64,000 bases of DNA from Bacteroidia bacterium (lineage in GTDB: Bacteria > Bacteroidota > Bacteroidia > J057), in assembly GCA_041391665.1 (NCBI GenBank), contig JAWKNO010000003.1, positions 1,054,001 to 1,118,000 of the forward strand. Direction: 5' to 3'. Shown one piece after another: positions 36,940 to 46,179 of this stretch. Each line of letters starts with the position of its first letter. Within the stretch, counting starts at the first letter, position 1. The notes below the pieces were generated by a model that worked only from the letters and a program-made list of their open reading frames with translations, was not told the origin of the DNA and searched no databases. A program made the position numbers and the translations under genes.

Positions 36940-38028
36940 ATGAAAAAATTAAAAATAATAATTGCAGTTGCCACATTTTTTTGTGCAGCATGTTCAAATA
37001 AAAATTCGGACAAGAATGATGCTGCAAATAATTCCGCACCAATAAATGTGAAAGCATTTATTCTGAAATCCGATTCCATAAAAAAACAAATTTCATTGCC
37101 CGGTGAAATTCTTCCTTACGAGAAAGTTCAAATCCGTTCCAAAGTTTCAGGTTATGTTGGGAAGATAAATGTGGACATTGGTTCGGAAGTAAAAAAAGGA
37201 CAAGTGCTTGTAATCATTGAAGCACCCGAAATAAAATCAAAATCAATTGAAGCATTAGGAAAAAAGAACAGTGCCGAATCAAAATTTTTATCAAGCAAAG
37301 ATTCTTATGAACGCTTACTAAAAGCATCTGCAATCAAAGGAGCAATTTCTGAAAATGATTTGCAAGTAGCGAAAAATAAATTCATGGCTGACAGTTCCGA
37401 ATTTCAGGCAGCACTTTCTGCATATCAATCTTACAAGGAAATGGAAAGTTACTTGACCATCACTGCACCCTTCAACGGAACAATTACAAAAAGAAATGCT
37501 GATGAAGGTGCATACATTGGCAATCCCACCGACAAACCTATTTTAGAAATGGAAAATGATAACACACTTCGCTTGCGTGTTGCAGTTCCCGAAGCATTGG
37601 TAGGAATAAAATTGTTAGACAATAAAGTTCAGTTCACCACAAGAGGAATTCCCGACAAAAAATTCACAGCAACTTTAAGTCGCAAAGCAGGAAGCATTGA
37701 TGTAGCCACCCGTAGCGAAGTTTGGGAATTTGAAGTGAACAACGAAAACAAAATTATTAAGTCAGGAATGTTTGCCGATGTAAAATTGACGGTGGTTAGA
37801 GAAGGAAAATCTTTAGTAGTTCCATTTTCAGCCGTGCTCACAACACTTGAAAAGAAAGTAGTGATAAGAATTTCCAACGGCAAAACAGAATGGATAGACA
37901 TTTCACAAGGAATAAATCTCCCCGACAAAACAGAAATTTTCGGCAACATAAACCTTGGCGACACCCTTGTATTAAAAGCAAACGAAGAACTGAAAACTGA
38001 CACAAAAGTGATTGCGAAATTTGAATAA
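36940..38028 (+). CDS. RND periplasmic adaptor (membrane fusion protein), lipoprotein
   Basis: 362 aa. A leader with lipobox (TFFCAAC) anchors it to a membrane. The usual adaptor order is visible: barrel-sandwich strands (VRSKVSGYVGKINVDIGSEVKKGQVL-like at about 65-90), an alpha-hairpin (about 100-150), then TAPFNGTITKRNADEGAYIG and a beta-barrel domain. It joins the pump and TolC genes immediately upstream (12 bp gap). The IS5-type element begins 85 bp after its stop. Confidence 0.92.
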   Translation: MKKLKIIIAVATFFCAACSNKNSDKNDAANNSAPINVKAFILKSDSIKKQISLPGEILPYEKVQIRSKVSGYVGKINVDIGSEVKKGQVLVIIEAPEIKSKSIEALGKKNSAESKFLSSKDSYERLLKASAIKGAISENDLQVAKNKFMADSSEFQAALSAYQSYKEMESYLTITAPFNGTITKRNADEGAYIGNPTDKPILEMENDNTLRLRVAVPEALVGIKLLDNKVQFTTRGIPDKKFTATLSRKAGSIDVATRSEVWEFEVNNENKIIKSGMFADVKLTVVREGKSLVVPFSAVLTTLEKKVVIRISNGKTEWIDISQGINLPDKTEIFGNINLGDTLVLKANEELKTDTKVIAKFE

Positions 38029-38113
38029 AGCAGTTGACTTAATTATGTTAACTATTTCAATCATCAGATTAATCCTACAATTTTTATCGTGAAATATTTT
38101 CCATGCCTTATAT

Positions 38114-39099
38114 TAGACTTGTTCTGGTGTAAGTAATTGATAGTCAAAAGTAGTAGCTTGTAGAAAAAAGAGAAAATGGGTATATCATATACGTCGATAC
38201 GAAGTGAACGGCAATGGCGATCGAGCACAGGTCTGACCGAAGAGCAATTTAAAAAATTGGTGAGATTATTTGGGGAAGCCTACGAAGAAATGTTTGGAGA
38301 GTCCTTGACAAGACGTCAGGAAAACCAGGCTTCGCCCTCGACGTTTCAGACGTATGAATCGTTGCTATTTTTTGGACTGTTTAGCATCAAAAGTGGGTTA
38401 AGCTATGACCTTCTGGGCTTGAGTTTTGACCTGGCGCCCTCGAATGCGCATGCAACGCAGGGGATGTGTTTAACGGTTCTACAGGCCGCGCTGGCGCGAG
38501 GGGGCTATCTGCCGCGGCGGGAATATGCCACCGAAGAAGACTTTATGGAACACTGGAAAACGGAATCCGATATCATCATCGATGCAACCGAGCAACGGAT
38601 CCAACGCCCTGTGAATCAACAGGATCAGAAAGATTTATACAGTGGAAAAAAAAGACCCATACCCTGAAAATGATGATTTTTGCCAACGCAGATAAATGCA
38701 TCCGTTACCTCAGTTATGCCTATCAGGGCACTTGTCATGACTTTACGATTTTGAAAATGGAGTTGCAGCCGGAAAAGGGGGGATGGTTGGATCACCAGAC
38801 GGTCCACGTTGATTTGGGCTATCAGGGAATCGAGAAAATCTATCGCATGGGACAACTGCAAATCCCGGAGAAGAAAAAGAAGAAAACAGCTTTGAGCGAA
38901 GAGCAGAAAAAGTGCAATCGGGAGAAAAGTTCTTTTCGGGTAAAGGTGGAAAATTCCATCGCCGGAATGAAACGATTTCGCTTTATGAGTGATCGTATCC
39001 GGACAAAAAATATCTGTTTTTACAATAAAGTCGCCGGAATTTCCGCCGGTTTATGGAACTTTAACCTAACTAATTGAGTATCAAACCAGAACAAGTCTA
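38114..39099 (+). mobile_element. IS5-type insertion sequence, apparently complete
   Basis: Terminal inverted repeats TAGACTTGTTCTGGT (left, 38114) and ACCAGAACAAGTCTA (right, ending 39099) are perfect over 15 bp. The length is 986 bp. Inside are two overlapping transposase frames. No clear target-site duplication was found. It sits inside cassette 3 and abuts a truncated gene on the right. Confidence 0.85.
38176..39077 (+). CDS. IS5-family transposase made by -1 frameshift
   Basis: Frame 1 (38176-38667) encodes an N-terminal helix-turn-helix region, TGLTEEQFKKLVRLFGEAYEEMF, and the first DDE part, IIIDATEQRIQRP. It runs out at a stop just after GGAAAAAAAAGACC (about 38643-38655). In the -1 frame the protein continues as KTHTLKMMIFANADK and HVDLGYQGIEKI, then RVKVENSIAGMKRFRFMSDR, supplying the remaining acidic residues. 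The A8 run is a classic slippage site, so a fused product of about 300 aa is likely. Confidence 0.8.
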
Positions 39100-39100
39100 T

Positions 39101-39450
39101 TAAATACATTTTCTGTTTCGTTGGGAATTAACATTAATAAACATCTTAACTTCACAGAGCAATTGGAGTTAAACAACATCAGCAAAAATTCAGTTAACGA
39201 CAACATTCAATTATTCGTTAGCACGGTTACTTATGCTTTCACAACTAAGATTGATGTTTCATTATTGGCTCAATACAATTCGGAAGCAGACCAACTGCTA
39301 ACAAATTTCCGTGTGCATTGGATTCCGAAAATCGGAACTGATTTTTATTTCGTGTGGAATAACGGTTACGACCCAGTGAAGCAGGCGGATTTTCTAAAAC
39401 CAACTATAAACAACGGGGCAGCAAAATTGATTTGGAGATTTACATTTTAA
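39101..39450 (+). pseudogene. C-terminal fragment of an outer-membrane barrel protein (DUF5916-like), cut by the IS
   Basis: The frame is open from the IS edge to the stop at 39450. It reads like the end of a beta-barrel, with VSTVTYAFTTKIDVSLLAQYNSEADQLLTNFR, TDFYFVWNNGYDP and a terminal strand LIWRFTF. This resembles the C-terminus of DUF5916 proteins (moderate confidence). The N-terminal part is absent on the other side of the IS, so insertion came with deletion. It is not expected to function. Confidence 0.6.
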
Positions 39451-39467
39451 AAAAATAAAAAGCAACT

Positions 39468-40478
39468 ATGACAAAAATCATTTCAACTAAATTTCTTCTG
39501 ATTCTAGTTTCGGTTGCGATTGTTTCCTGCAACCAAAACAAAAACGAAGTAGTGGTTTACACCAGCATTGACCAAATATTCAGCGAACCTGTTCTGAAAG
39601 CGTTTGAAAAGAAAACGGGTATCAAAGTGAAATCCATTTTTGATACGGAAGAAACTAAATCAACAGGTGTAATCAATCGTTTGATTGTTGAAAAAAATAA
39701 TCCGCAGTGCGATGTGTTTTGGAGTGGCGACCCCATGCGTGCCGATGTGCTGAAACAAAAAGGAATTACTGAAACTTATAATTCTCCCGCTTCATCGGGC
39801 ATCAATCCCGTTTTCATTGACAAAGATTTTAACTGGATTGGTTTTTCATCCCGTGCAAGAGTGCTGTTGGTGAACACTGATTTGGTGAAAGACGAAGACA
39901 TTCCAAAATCAATTCTTGATTTAACGAATGAAAAATACAAAGGGAAAGTAGCTATTGCCAATCCTTTATTCGGCACAACATCTTTTCACATTGCCGCTTT
40001 GTATGTTGAATTGGGTGATGAAAAAGCAAAACAGTTTATGGAAGATTTGAAAAAGAATGATGTGGTGATTGCTTCCAGCAATGGTGATGTAAAAAAGAAA
40101 GTTGCCACTGGCGAAGTTGCAATGGGCTTGGCTGATACCGATGACGGCAACGAAGCCATCAAAGAAGGTTCGCCTGTGAAAATGATTTTCCTTGACCAGA
40201 ACGGATTTGGAAATCTCATTGTGCCGAACACCGTTTCGTTGATAAATAATTCTCCGAACAATGAGAATGGAAAAAAGCTGATTGACTTTTTATTATCAGC
40301 AGAAGCGGAAAAAATTCTTGCCGAAAGCTGCGCTCAAATGCCTTTGCATAAAAATGTTTCTGTTCCTGCAACCGTTCCATCTCTTGATAATATTATTCCG
40401 ATGAAAGTGGACTACGGAACAGTGGCGCAAAAATCAGAACAGATAAAAGAGTATCTCAAACAATGGACAAATAAATAA
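39468..40478 (+). CDS. Iron(III)-type ABC transporter substrate-binding lipoprotein
   Basis: 336 aa with a lipobox (VAIVSC). The mature protein starts VVVYTSIDQIFSEPVLKAFEKKTGI, characteristic of the Fe(3+)/FutA-FbpA class of type-1 solute-binding proteins. Further blocks are DVFWSGDPMRADVL and KGKVAIANPLFGTTSFHIAAL. Related proteins carry thiamine, phosphonates or polyamines, so the ligand is not certain. It heads an operon with a YncE-like protein, a double permease and an ATPase. Confidence 0.86.
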   Translation: MTKIISTKFLLILVSVAIVSCNQNKNEVVVYTSIDQIFSEPVLKAFEKKTGIKVKSIFDTEETKSTGVINRLIVEKNNPQCDVFWSGDPMRADVLKQKGITETYNSPASSGINPVFIDKDFNWIGFSSRARVLLVNTDLVKDEDIPKSILDLTNEKYKGKVAIANPLFGTTSFHIAALYVELGDEKAKQFMEDLKKNDVVIASSNGDVKKKVATGEVAMGLADTDDGNEAIKEGSPVKMIFLDQNGFGNLIVPNTVSLINNSPNNENGKKLIDFLLSAEAEKILAESCAQMPLHKNVSVPATVPSLDNIIPMKVDYGTVAQKSEQIKEYLKQWTNK

Positions 40479-40492
40479 TTTAAAAAATAAAA

Positions 40493-41485
40493 ATGAAAAA
40501 GCAAATCGTCTTACTAACCGCAGTCGTCATAACAATTATGCTCACTGCATTTTCCGCATACGCACAAACTAACCGTGCCTACATCACAAATTTTAATGAC
40601 TCAACTATTTCAGTCATTGATTTAAACAAACTTGAAAAGATTGCGGATATAGTAACAGGAAAAAATCCGCATGGGGTGGATGTTTCACCTGATGGAAAAT
40701 GGGTTGCCGTGAGCAATGAAGGAAACAACACCGTTGCAATCATTGATGCTGCCACAAACAAAGTATTCAAAATAATTTCTGTCGGCAATCATCCGCATCA
40801 ATTAGCATTCAGCATGGATGGTAAAAAACTTTTTGCGACAATCAATGCAGATGGCGCACTAAGCATCATCAATACAAATGATTGGAAAGTTGATACAACA
40901 ATTTCAGTTGGAAGAAACCCACACATTGTTTTGCCTTCGCCTGACGGCAAACTTGCTTACATCACACTTGAAGGCGATGAAAAAGTTGTGATAATGGATA
41001 TTGCCACATTAAAACTCACAGGTGAAATTCCTGTTTTTGGTTTTCCCCGAATACCTGATATTACCAATGACGGAAAAAAACTTTTCCTGTCGCTTCGCTG
41101 GCTGAACGGTGCTTTAATTATTGATGCAGAAAAAAAACAAATTGTAAGTTGGATTCAACTTCCGCAAACCGAAAAATTTCCTGCCGATGGAAAAGCATCA
41201 CACGGAATAGCTTTATCGGCTGACGGCTCGCTGCTTTATATCACAAGCCAGATACGAAACAGCGTTAGCATCATCAATACACAAACACAACTTTTGGTAA
41301 AGGAAATTACAGTTGGAACAGACCCGAACTGGATTGATTTTACCAATGATGGAAAATACGGAGTAGTTAGTAACACAGGCACTAATAATATTTCCATAAT
41401 TGATTTGAAAAAAAATGAAGTGGTGAAAACCATTCCTGTTGGAGTTGCTCCTAAGCGTTTGAAAGTTGCTATGATTAAAAACTGA
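40493..41485 (+). CDS. Secreted YncE-like beta-propeller protein
   Basis: 330 aa with a signal peptide ending at AYA-Q. Six to seven propeller repeats of about 42 residues are visible, with recurring units such as SVIDLNKLEKIADIVTGKNPHGVDVSPDGKW-like, AIIDAATNKVFKIISVGNHP and SIINTQTQLLVKEITVGTDPN. It is embedded between the binding protein (14 bp gap) and the permease (3 bp gap) of an ABC importer, so it may assist ligand capture or sensing. That role is inferred from position only. Confidence 0.85.
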   Translation: MKKQIVLLTAVVITIMLTAFSAYAQTNRAYITNFNDSTISVIDLNKLEKIADIVTGKNPHGVDVSPDGKWVAVSNEGNNTVAIIDAATNKVFKIISVGNHPHQLAFSMDGKKLFATINADGALSIINTNDWKVDTTISVGRNPHIVLPSPDGKLAYITLEGDEKVVIMDIATLKLTGEIPVFGFPRIPDITNDGKKLFLSLRWLNGALIIDAEKKQIVSWIQLPQTEKFPADGKASHGIALSADGSLLYITSQIRNSVSIINTQTQLLVKEITVGTDPNWIDFTNDGKYGVVSNTGTNNISIIDLKKNEVVKTIPVGVAPKRLKVAMIKN

Positions 41486-41488
41486 CCA

Positions 41489-43054
41489 GTGAAAAATATA
41501 AAATCGAAATACTTTCTTTGGCTTGCTGCAATAGTTTTTTCAGCAGCAGTTGTATTGCCGTTGCTTTTTTTAATCTTCAGTTCGCTTTTCACTGATGGAA
41601 AATTCACCACGGAAAATTTCACAGGAATATTTCAGGCAAGCGTTCTGAAAAGTATTTTGAACAGTGTAATCATTGCTGCATCGGTGAGTGTTTTATCCGT
41701 TACGATTGGCTGTGGTTTCGCATTTCTTATTGCCAAAACAAATCTTCCGTTCAAAAATATTTTGATGCTTCTTTTGTTATTGCCCTTATTACTGCCTCCC
41801 TACATCAGCACCGTTGCATGGACGGATGTGTGGCTCTACATCGGCATCCCTGAAAATTTCATCAACAGTTTGCCTGCCGTTATTTTTATTCTCATTACCA
41901 TTTATATTCCACTCGCAGCATTTATTATTTCGGGAAGTTTACAAAACATCACCGCATCCATTGAAGAAGCCGGAGAAATGCTCATGGATTATAAAACTGT
42001 TTTCCTGAAAATTATTTTACCGCTTATCCGCCCTGCGTTGTTTTCATCATTCATCCTCATTTTTATTTTATCGGTTTCAGAATTTGCCGTGCCGTCTTAT
42101 TTATCCATAAATGTTTTCACCACTGAAATCTTTACGCAGTTCACTGCTTTCTACAATTATTCATCAGCCATTGCACACTCATTGGTGCTGACAGCAATTT
42201 GCTTGTTGTTTGTCATTCCCGAAAAATATTATTTGGCTAAAGGCACATTTATTTCATTTGGCAAAAAATCATTCAGCCATAAAATAATTTCACTTCGCCA
42301 CTCTGAGAAATGGTTGCTGTTTTGTGTTGTTTATATTTTGTGCTTTGTTCTGCTTCCAATACTTATGCTCGTTTGGCAAACGGTAAGCGGTAACAAAATT
42401 TCTTTCATGGGAATTATTCACTTGCTTCTGCCTGCACTCAAAGACAGTTTGCTTTTATCAACAGCAGGTGCATTACTCATTACTTTATTTGGATTCGCAT
42501 TTGCAACCATCAGCGTAAAGCATAAAATAAAAACCAGCGATTATCTTTTGCTCATTGTGTTTGCCGTTCCCGCCATCGCAACAGGAATTGCCCTCACTAA
42601 ATTTTACAACACACCTTCATTAAATTTTATTTACGGCTCATCGCTGATTGTTCTCATTGCATTTACCGCAAGATTTCTTTTTATTTCACAAAATATTATC
42701 GCTAACAGTTTAATGCAAATTCCATCTTCTTTTGAGGAAGCGGCTTTGATGTTGGGAGCAAGTCCGCTTTATACATTTCGCAAAATCATTTTTCCTTTGC
42801 TTGCCGAAGCATTGTTCACTTCATTTTTTTTCATGCTCATCTTCTGCATTGGCGAACTCACAACAGTTATCATGGTTTACCCACCGGGCATTTCATTATT
42901 GCCTGTCAGGATTTTTACACTCATGGCAAATGCACCGCAAAGCACTGTTAGCGGAATGTGTTTGATGGCACTGTTATTTTCATTGTTGCTTATCGCAATA
43001 ATGTTAGGAGGTAAAAAAGTCTTATTCAATCAACGATGGAAAACAAGAAACTGA
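41489..43054 (+). CDS. ABC transporter permease, fused two-domain (iron/thiamine type)
   Basis: 521 aa beginning at GTG. About twelve membrane helices are arranged as two homologous halves. Each half has the ATPase-contacting EAA loop: IEEAGEMLMDYKTVFLKIILPL near 153 and FEEAALMLGASPLYTFRKIIFPL near 417. This fused form is typical of FbpB/ThiP-like importers. It overlaps the ATPase gene by 19 bp, which supports coupled expression. Confidence 0.9.
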   Translation: MKNIKSKYFLWLAAIVFSAAVVLPLLFLIFSSLFTDGKFTTENFTGIFQASVLKSILNSVIIAASVSVLSVTIGCGFAFLIAKTNLPFKNILMLLLLLPLLLPPYISTVAWTDVWLYIGIPENFINSLPAVIFILITIYIPLAAFIISGSLQNITASIEEAGEMLMDYKTVFLKIILPLIRPALFSSFILIFILSVSEFAVPSYLSINVFTTEIFTQFTAFYNYSSAIAHSLVLTAICLLFVIPEKYYLAKGTFISFGKKSFSHKIISLRHSEKWLLFCVVYILCFVLLPILMLVWQTVSGNKISFMGIIHLLLPALKDSLLLSTAGALLITLFGFAFATISVKHKIKTSDYLLLIVFAVPAIATGIALTKFYNTPSLNFIYGSSLIVLIAFTARFLFISQNIIANSLMQIPSSFEEAALMLGASPLYTFRKIIFPLLAEALFTSFFFMLIFCIGELTTVIMVYPPGISLLPVRIFTLMANAPQSTVSGMCLMALLFSLLLIAIMLGGKKVLFNQRWKTRN

Positions 43055-43764
43055 TAACATTTGATAATTGCTCAAAACAGTTTGGCAATAAAATAGTTTT
43101 GGATAACATTTCCTTTTCAGTAAATGGAAACAGTTCTTTCATTTCTATTCTTGGGAAAACGGGCAGCGGAAAAACAACACTCATTCGTTTACTTGCGGGA
43201 TTGGAAAAACTAAGCAGCGGAGAAATTTTTATCAGCGGAGAAAAAGTAAGCAGTGATGAACGCATCATCATTTCACCGCATCAGCGCAACATCGGATTTA
43301 TTTTTCAAGACCTTGCATTGTTTCCGCACTTCACTGTATTTGAAAATGTTGCTTTCGGACTGCGATTAAAAAAAGTGAATGGCTACAAAAAAATTGTTGA
43401 AGATGAATTAAAACAATTCAATCTTGATTCATTGCAGAAAAACTATCCAAATCAAATATCAGGCGGACAACAGCAGTTGGTTGCACTTGCAAGAAGTTTG
43501 GTGCTGAATCCGAAAATTCTTTTACTGGATGAACCGCTTTCAAGTCTTGATGTAAAATTGAAAACACAAATCAGAAATCTTTTGAAGCAAATCGTAACAG
43601 AAAAAAACATCACTGTCATTTACATTACCCACGACCATAAAGAAGCAATGGAAATGAGCAATGAAATTATGTTGCTCAATAATGGAAAGATAGATTTTTT
43701 CGGAACTCCCGAAGCCATGCTGAAATCAAATGATACCTTTGTAAAAGAATTTATTGAATTGTAA
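43036..43764 (+). CDS. ABC transporter ATP-binding protein (iron/spermidine-type)
   Basis: 242 aa. Walker A GKTGSGKTT lies near residue 40, Q-loop FQDLALFPHFTVFENV near 88, signature ISGGQQQL near 139, Walker B ILLLDEPLSSLD near 158 and the switch His in YITHDHKEAMEM. The C-terminal regulatory domain of many FbpC proteins is absent. It completes the importer: binding protein - propeller - double permease - ATPase. Confidence 0.93.
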   Translation: MENKKLITFDNCSKQFGNKIVLDNISFSVNGNSSFISILGKTGSGKTTLIRLLAGLEKLSSGEIFISGEKVSSDERIIISPHQRNIGFIFQDLALFPHFTVFENVAFGLRLKKVNGYKKIVEDELKQFNLDSLQKNYPNQISGGQQQLVALARSLVLNPKILLLDEPLSSLDVKLKTQIRNLLKQIVTEKNITVIYITHDHKEAMEMSNEIMLLNNGKIDFFGTPEAMLKSNDTFVKEFIEL

Positions 43765-43785
43765 ACAACATAAACAAAAAGCAAA

Positions 43786-44472
43786 ATGAAACTACAAATC
43801 ATCCCCGCAATTGCACTCATCACTTTGATTGCCTGCGGAAATGCTTCTTCGCCTGACGGCAAAAAAACATCAACACCTTTAACTGCTGAATCTCTAAGCA
43901 CAAACGACACTACCATCAATTTTGAAAATGATGCGGTGGGAAATGTTCCAACAGGTTTTACTCAAACCGCAACAGGAAAAACACAAACGCTGAACTGGAA
44001 AATCGTAAACGACAATGGGAATAAGGTCGTGGCACAGATGGCAAAAAACGAAGGCGATTATTTCAACCTTTTGGTTTTAGATAAGCCCGCCTACAAAAAA
44101 TTTACCATGTCGGTAAAAATAAAATCCATTGCCGGTGACGAAGACCAAGGCGGAGGTTTAGTTTGGCGTTACATTGACAACAACAATTATTACATAGCCC
44201 GTTGCAACCCGCTTGAAAATAATTTTCGTTTTTACAGAGTGGTGGACGGAAACCGCAAGCAACTGAAAACATCTGATTGCAGCATCAAGTCAGGCGAATG
44301 GTTCACCATGACCATTGAAATGTATGACAACAAAGTTTTCTGTTCCCTTAACGGAAACACATTGATAGAAACTACCGATGACACTTACAAAAACGAAGGC
44401 AGAATCGGGCTATGGACAAAGGCAGATGCACAAACTTACTTTGATGACTTGACTATTTCACCAATCAAATAA
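43786..44472 (+). CDS. Lipoprotein with LamG/DUF1080-like concanavalin domain
   Basis: 228 aa with a lipobox (LITLIAC). The mature region reads as one jelly-roll domain: INFENDAVGNVPTGFTQTATG, MSVKIKSIAGDEDQGGGLVWRYIDNNNYY, VFCSLNGNTLIETTDDTYKNEGRIGLWTKADAQTYFDDL. This is the fold of carbohydrate-binding or 3-keto-disaccharide-hydrolase-like proteins. No catalytic assignment is possible. It is the last gene of cassette 3, 21 bp after the ATPase. Confidence 0.75.
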   Translation: MKLQIIPAIALITLIACGNASSPDGKKTSTPLTAESLSTNDTTINFENDAVGNVPTGFTQTATGKTQTLNWKIVNDNGNKVVAQMAKNEGDYFNLLVLDKPAYKKFTMSVKIKSIAGDEDQGGGLVWRYIDNNNYYIARCNPLENNFRFYRVVDGNRKQLKTSDCSIKSGEWFTMTIEMYDNKVFCSLNGNTLIETTDDTYKNEGRIGLWTKADAQTYFDDLTISPIK

Positions 44473-44604
44473 TGACAACGCATTTGCAAGCACATTTTTT
44501 TTTGCAACCACACAAGCTCGACAAAAAAATAAAAAGAGCTTGCAAGCCAACGCACCAAGACACTGAACTATGGACAGACACGACACGACCCAAAAAAACA
44601 ACGA
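44473..44604 (+). other. Gene-free tail of cassette 3
   Basis: The tail holds a 7-bp stem (CAAGCTC / GAGCTTG, about 44512-44541) around an A-rich loop, which might act as a weak terminator. Nothing else was recognised before attC3. Confidence 0.35.
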
Positions 44605-44739
44605 ACCGCTAACAGCGGCTTGGCAAAAGTGGCGGTGCAGTGCTTCGTAAGACAGTTTTGTGGGTATATAAACTTTAGTGCTTCGTATGAAAGTTTGTGC
44701 TGAAAATCGCCACCTTCGCCAAGCCGCAAACCGTTAGCA
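44605..44739 (+). other. attC-like site 3
   Basis: A palindrome of 135 bp. The arms CGGCTTGGC-AAAA-GTGGCG and CGCCAC-CTTC-GCCAAGCCG are followed by the core GTTAGCA at 44733. The opening ACCGCTAAC is the exact reverse complement of GTTAGCGGT, the start of cassette 3 at 30191. The loop holds two direct copies of a segment starting AGTGCTTCGTA (about 44638 and 44680). Confidence 0.78.
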
Positions 44740-44776
44740 ACAATCAAAGAAGAAATAACAAAATAATACAAACTTA

Positions 44777-45340
44777 TTGAAAAGTGAAAAAGAAATCATT
44801 GAATCCATTGCAGCAAGGGATGAACAGGCCTTTGCTGTTTTGTATGAACTATATTCTGATAAAATTTTCAACACATCCTTGAGCTATACAAAAAGCATAG
44901 AAGATGCAGAGGAAATAACACAAGATGTTTTTCTAAAAATCTATAAAAGTGCCTCATCATTTCAGGGAGCATCCTCCGTAAGTACATGGATTTATCGAAT
45001 TGCAGTCAACACTTCTCTTAATTACTTGAAAAAAAAGAAGCGATTTACTTTTTTCAAGCATCCCCTTACCTCTGCCCAATTTGTAGATTTTGAACACCCT
45101 GGCGTTTTATTGCAAAACAAAGAAAACGCAATAGCATTATACAAAGCTATAGAATGTCTGCCAAGCAATCAAAAAACGGCATTCATATTAAGTTTTATTG
45201 AAGAATTGCCCCGCCAAGAGGTTGCCGATATTATGGAAACTTCCCTAAAAGCAGTTGAGTCTTTGTTGCAACGTGCAAAAAAAAATATGAGGTCTGAATT
45301 GGAAAAAAATTACCCTGACCAAAGGAAATCCAAAAAGTAA
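44777..45340 (+). CDS. ECF-type sigma-70 family RNA polymerase sigma factor
   Basis: 187 aa starting at TTG (44777). Region 2 is visible as EEITQDVFLKIYKSASSFQGASSVSTWIYRIAVN, and region 4 as ELPRQEVADIMETSLKAVESLLQRAKKNM. Region 3 is lacking, as in all ECF factors. It starts 44 bp after the core of attC3 and is followed by a probable anti-sigma gene and a Spy/CpxP-like gene. This resembles the metal- or envelope-stress sigma modules of the CnrYXH type. The inducing signal is unknown. Confidence 0.92.
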   Translation: MKSEKEIIESIAARDEQAFAVLYELYSDKIFNTSLSYTKSIEDAEEITQDVFLKIYKSASSFQGASSVSTWIYRIAVNTSLNYLKKKKRFTFFKHPLTSAQFVDFEHPGVLLQNKENAIALYKAIECLPSNQKTAFILSFIEELPRQEVADIMETSLKAVESLLQRAKKNMRSELEKNYPDQRKSKK

Positions 45341-45358
45341 TTGTCAAAATAAAAAAGT

Positions 45359-45655
45359 ATGAATGATGAAAAAGAAAAATGGGTGGAAGATGTCTTTCAA
45401 AGCATGAAAGGCAGCGAACGAGCGAAACCTCAGCACGATCTTTTTGAGAAAATTCAAAACCGAATTGGAGCTGGGGATGCTAAAGTTGTTTCACTTCATC
45501 AATGGAAGTATACTGCAGCTGCGGTTGTTTTGATTCTTTTTATGAATATAACAGCATTGGTTTACTTTAACAAACAACACCAGGTGAACTATGAAGATGT
45601 AGCAGATGGAAATACCTATAATCAGGCACTAATAAGTACATACCAAATTTATTGA
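45359..45655 (+). CDS. Small single-pass membrane protein, probable anti-sigma factor
   Basis: 98 aa: a charged cytoplasmic N-terminus (about 1-48), one membrane helix (AAAVVLILFMNITALVYF, about 50-68), and a short outer tail. Position directly after an ECF sigma gene and this topology fit an anti-sigma factor. No ZAS-type zinc motif is seen. The stop codon is 2 bp before the next ATG. Confidence 0.6.
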   Translation: MNDEKEKWVEDVFQSMKGSERAKPQHDLFEKIQNRIGAGDAKVVSLHQWKYTAAAVVLILFMNITALVYFNKQHQVNYEDVADGNTYNQALISTYQIY

Positions 45656-45657
45656 TC

Positions 45658-46140
45658 ATGAATCAAGTGAAATTTTACAAATACGCCATTTGGAGTTTAA
45701 TAGGATTAAATATTACTATTTTAGCATTTTTTTTAATGCTTAGGCCACAGCCTCGGCATCATAATCCTAATGGAAACCTTCGCTCAGAAGTAATCGAAAT
45801 GTTACATTTAAACACTCAACAGGCGTCTCAACTTAATGCCTCAGCTGAAAAACATACTCAAAAAATGAACGAAATAAATGATCGACAATTTCGTTTGCTT
45901 TCACCCTATTTTGGAAGGCTTATAACCTCATCCGAAAATAATGATACGGAAAGCTTATTAAATGAATATCAACAATTAGAAAAAGAAAAAATAGAGGTAA
46001 CTTATCAACATTTACAAGAAATAAAAGATCTTTTAAATGATGACCAAATGCCTTATTTTGAAGAGTTTATGATAAAAACTACCGATAGAATTCTGTTGGG
46101 CAAGAAAAAATCTCCCCCACCTCCGACGGATTTTAAGTAA
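45658..46140 (+). CDS. Spy/CpxP/CnrX-like periplasmic sensor protein
   Basis: 160 aa from the ATG at 45658, with an N-terminal membrane helix (about 8-28). The remainder is almost entirely helical with Gln, Glu and Lys, in the pattern of heavy-metal-sensor/CpxP-like hooks: EVIEMLHLNTQQASQLNASAEKHTQKMNEIN and LNEYQQLEKEKIEVTYQHLQEIKDLL. In CnrYXH-type systems such a protein controls the anti-sigma factor. Here that is inferred from gene order. Confidence 0.7.
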   Translation: MNQVKFYKYAIWSLIGLNITILAFFLMLRPQPRHHNPNGNLRSEVIEMLHLNTQQASQLNASAEKHTQKMNEINDRQFRLLSPYFGRLITSSENNDTESLLNEYQQLEKEKIEVTYQHLQEIKDLLNDDQMPYFEEFMIKTTDRILLGKKKSPPPPTDFK

Positions 46141-46179
46141 TCGATGGTCTAAAGGAAAATTAACTTAAAATTATCCTTT

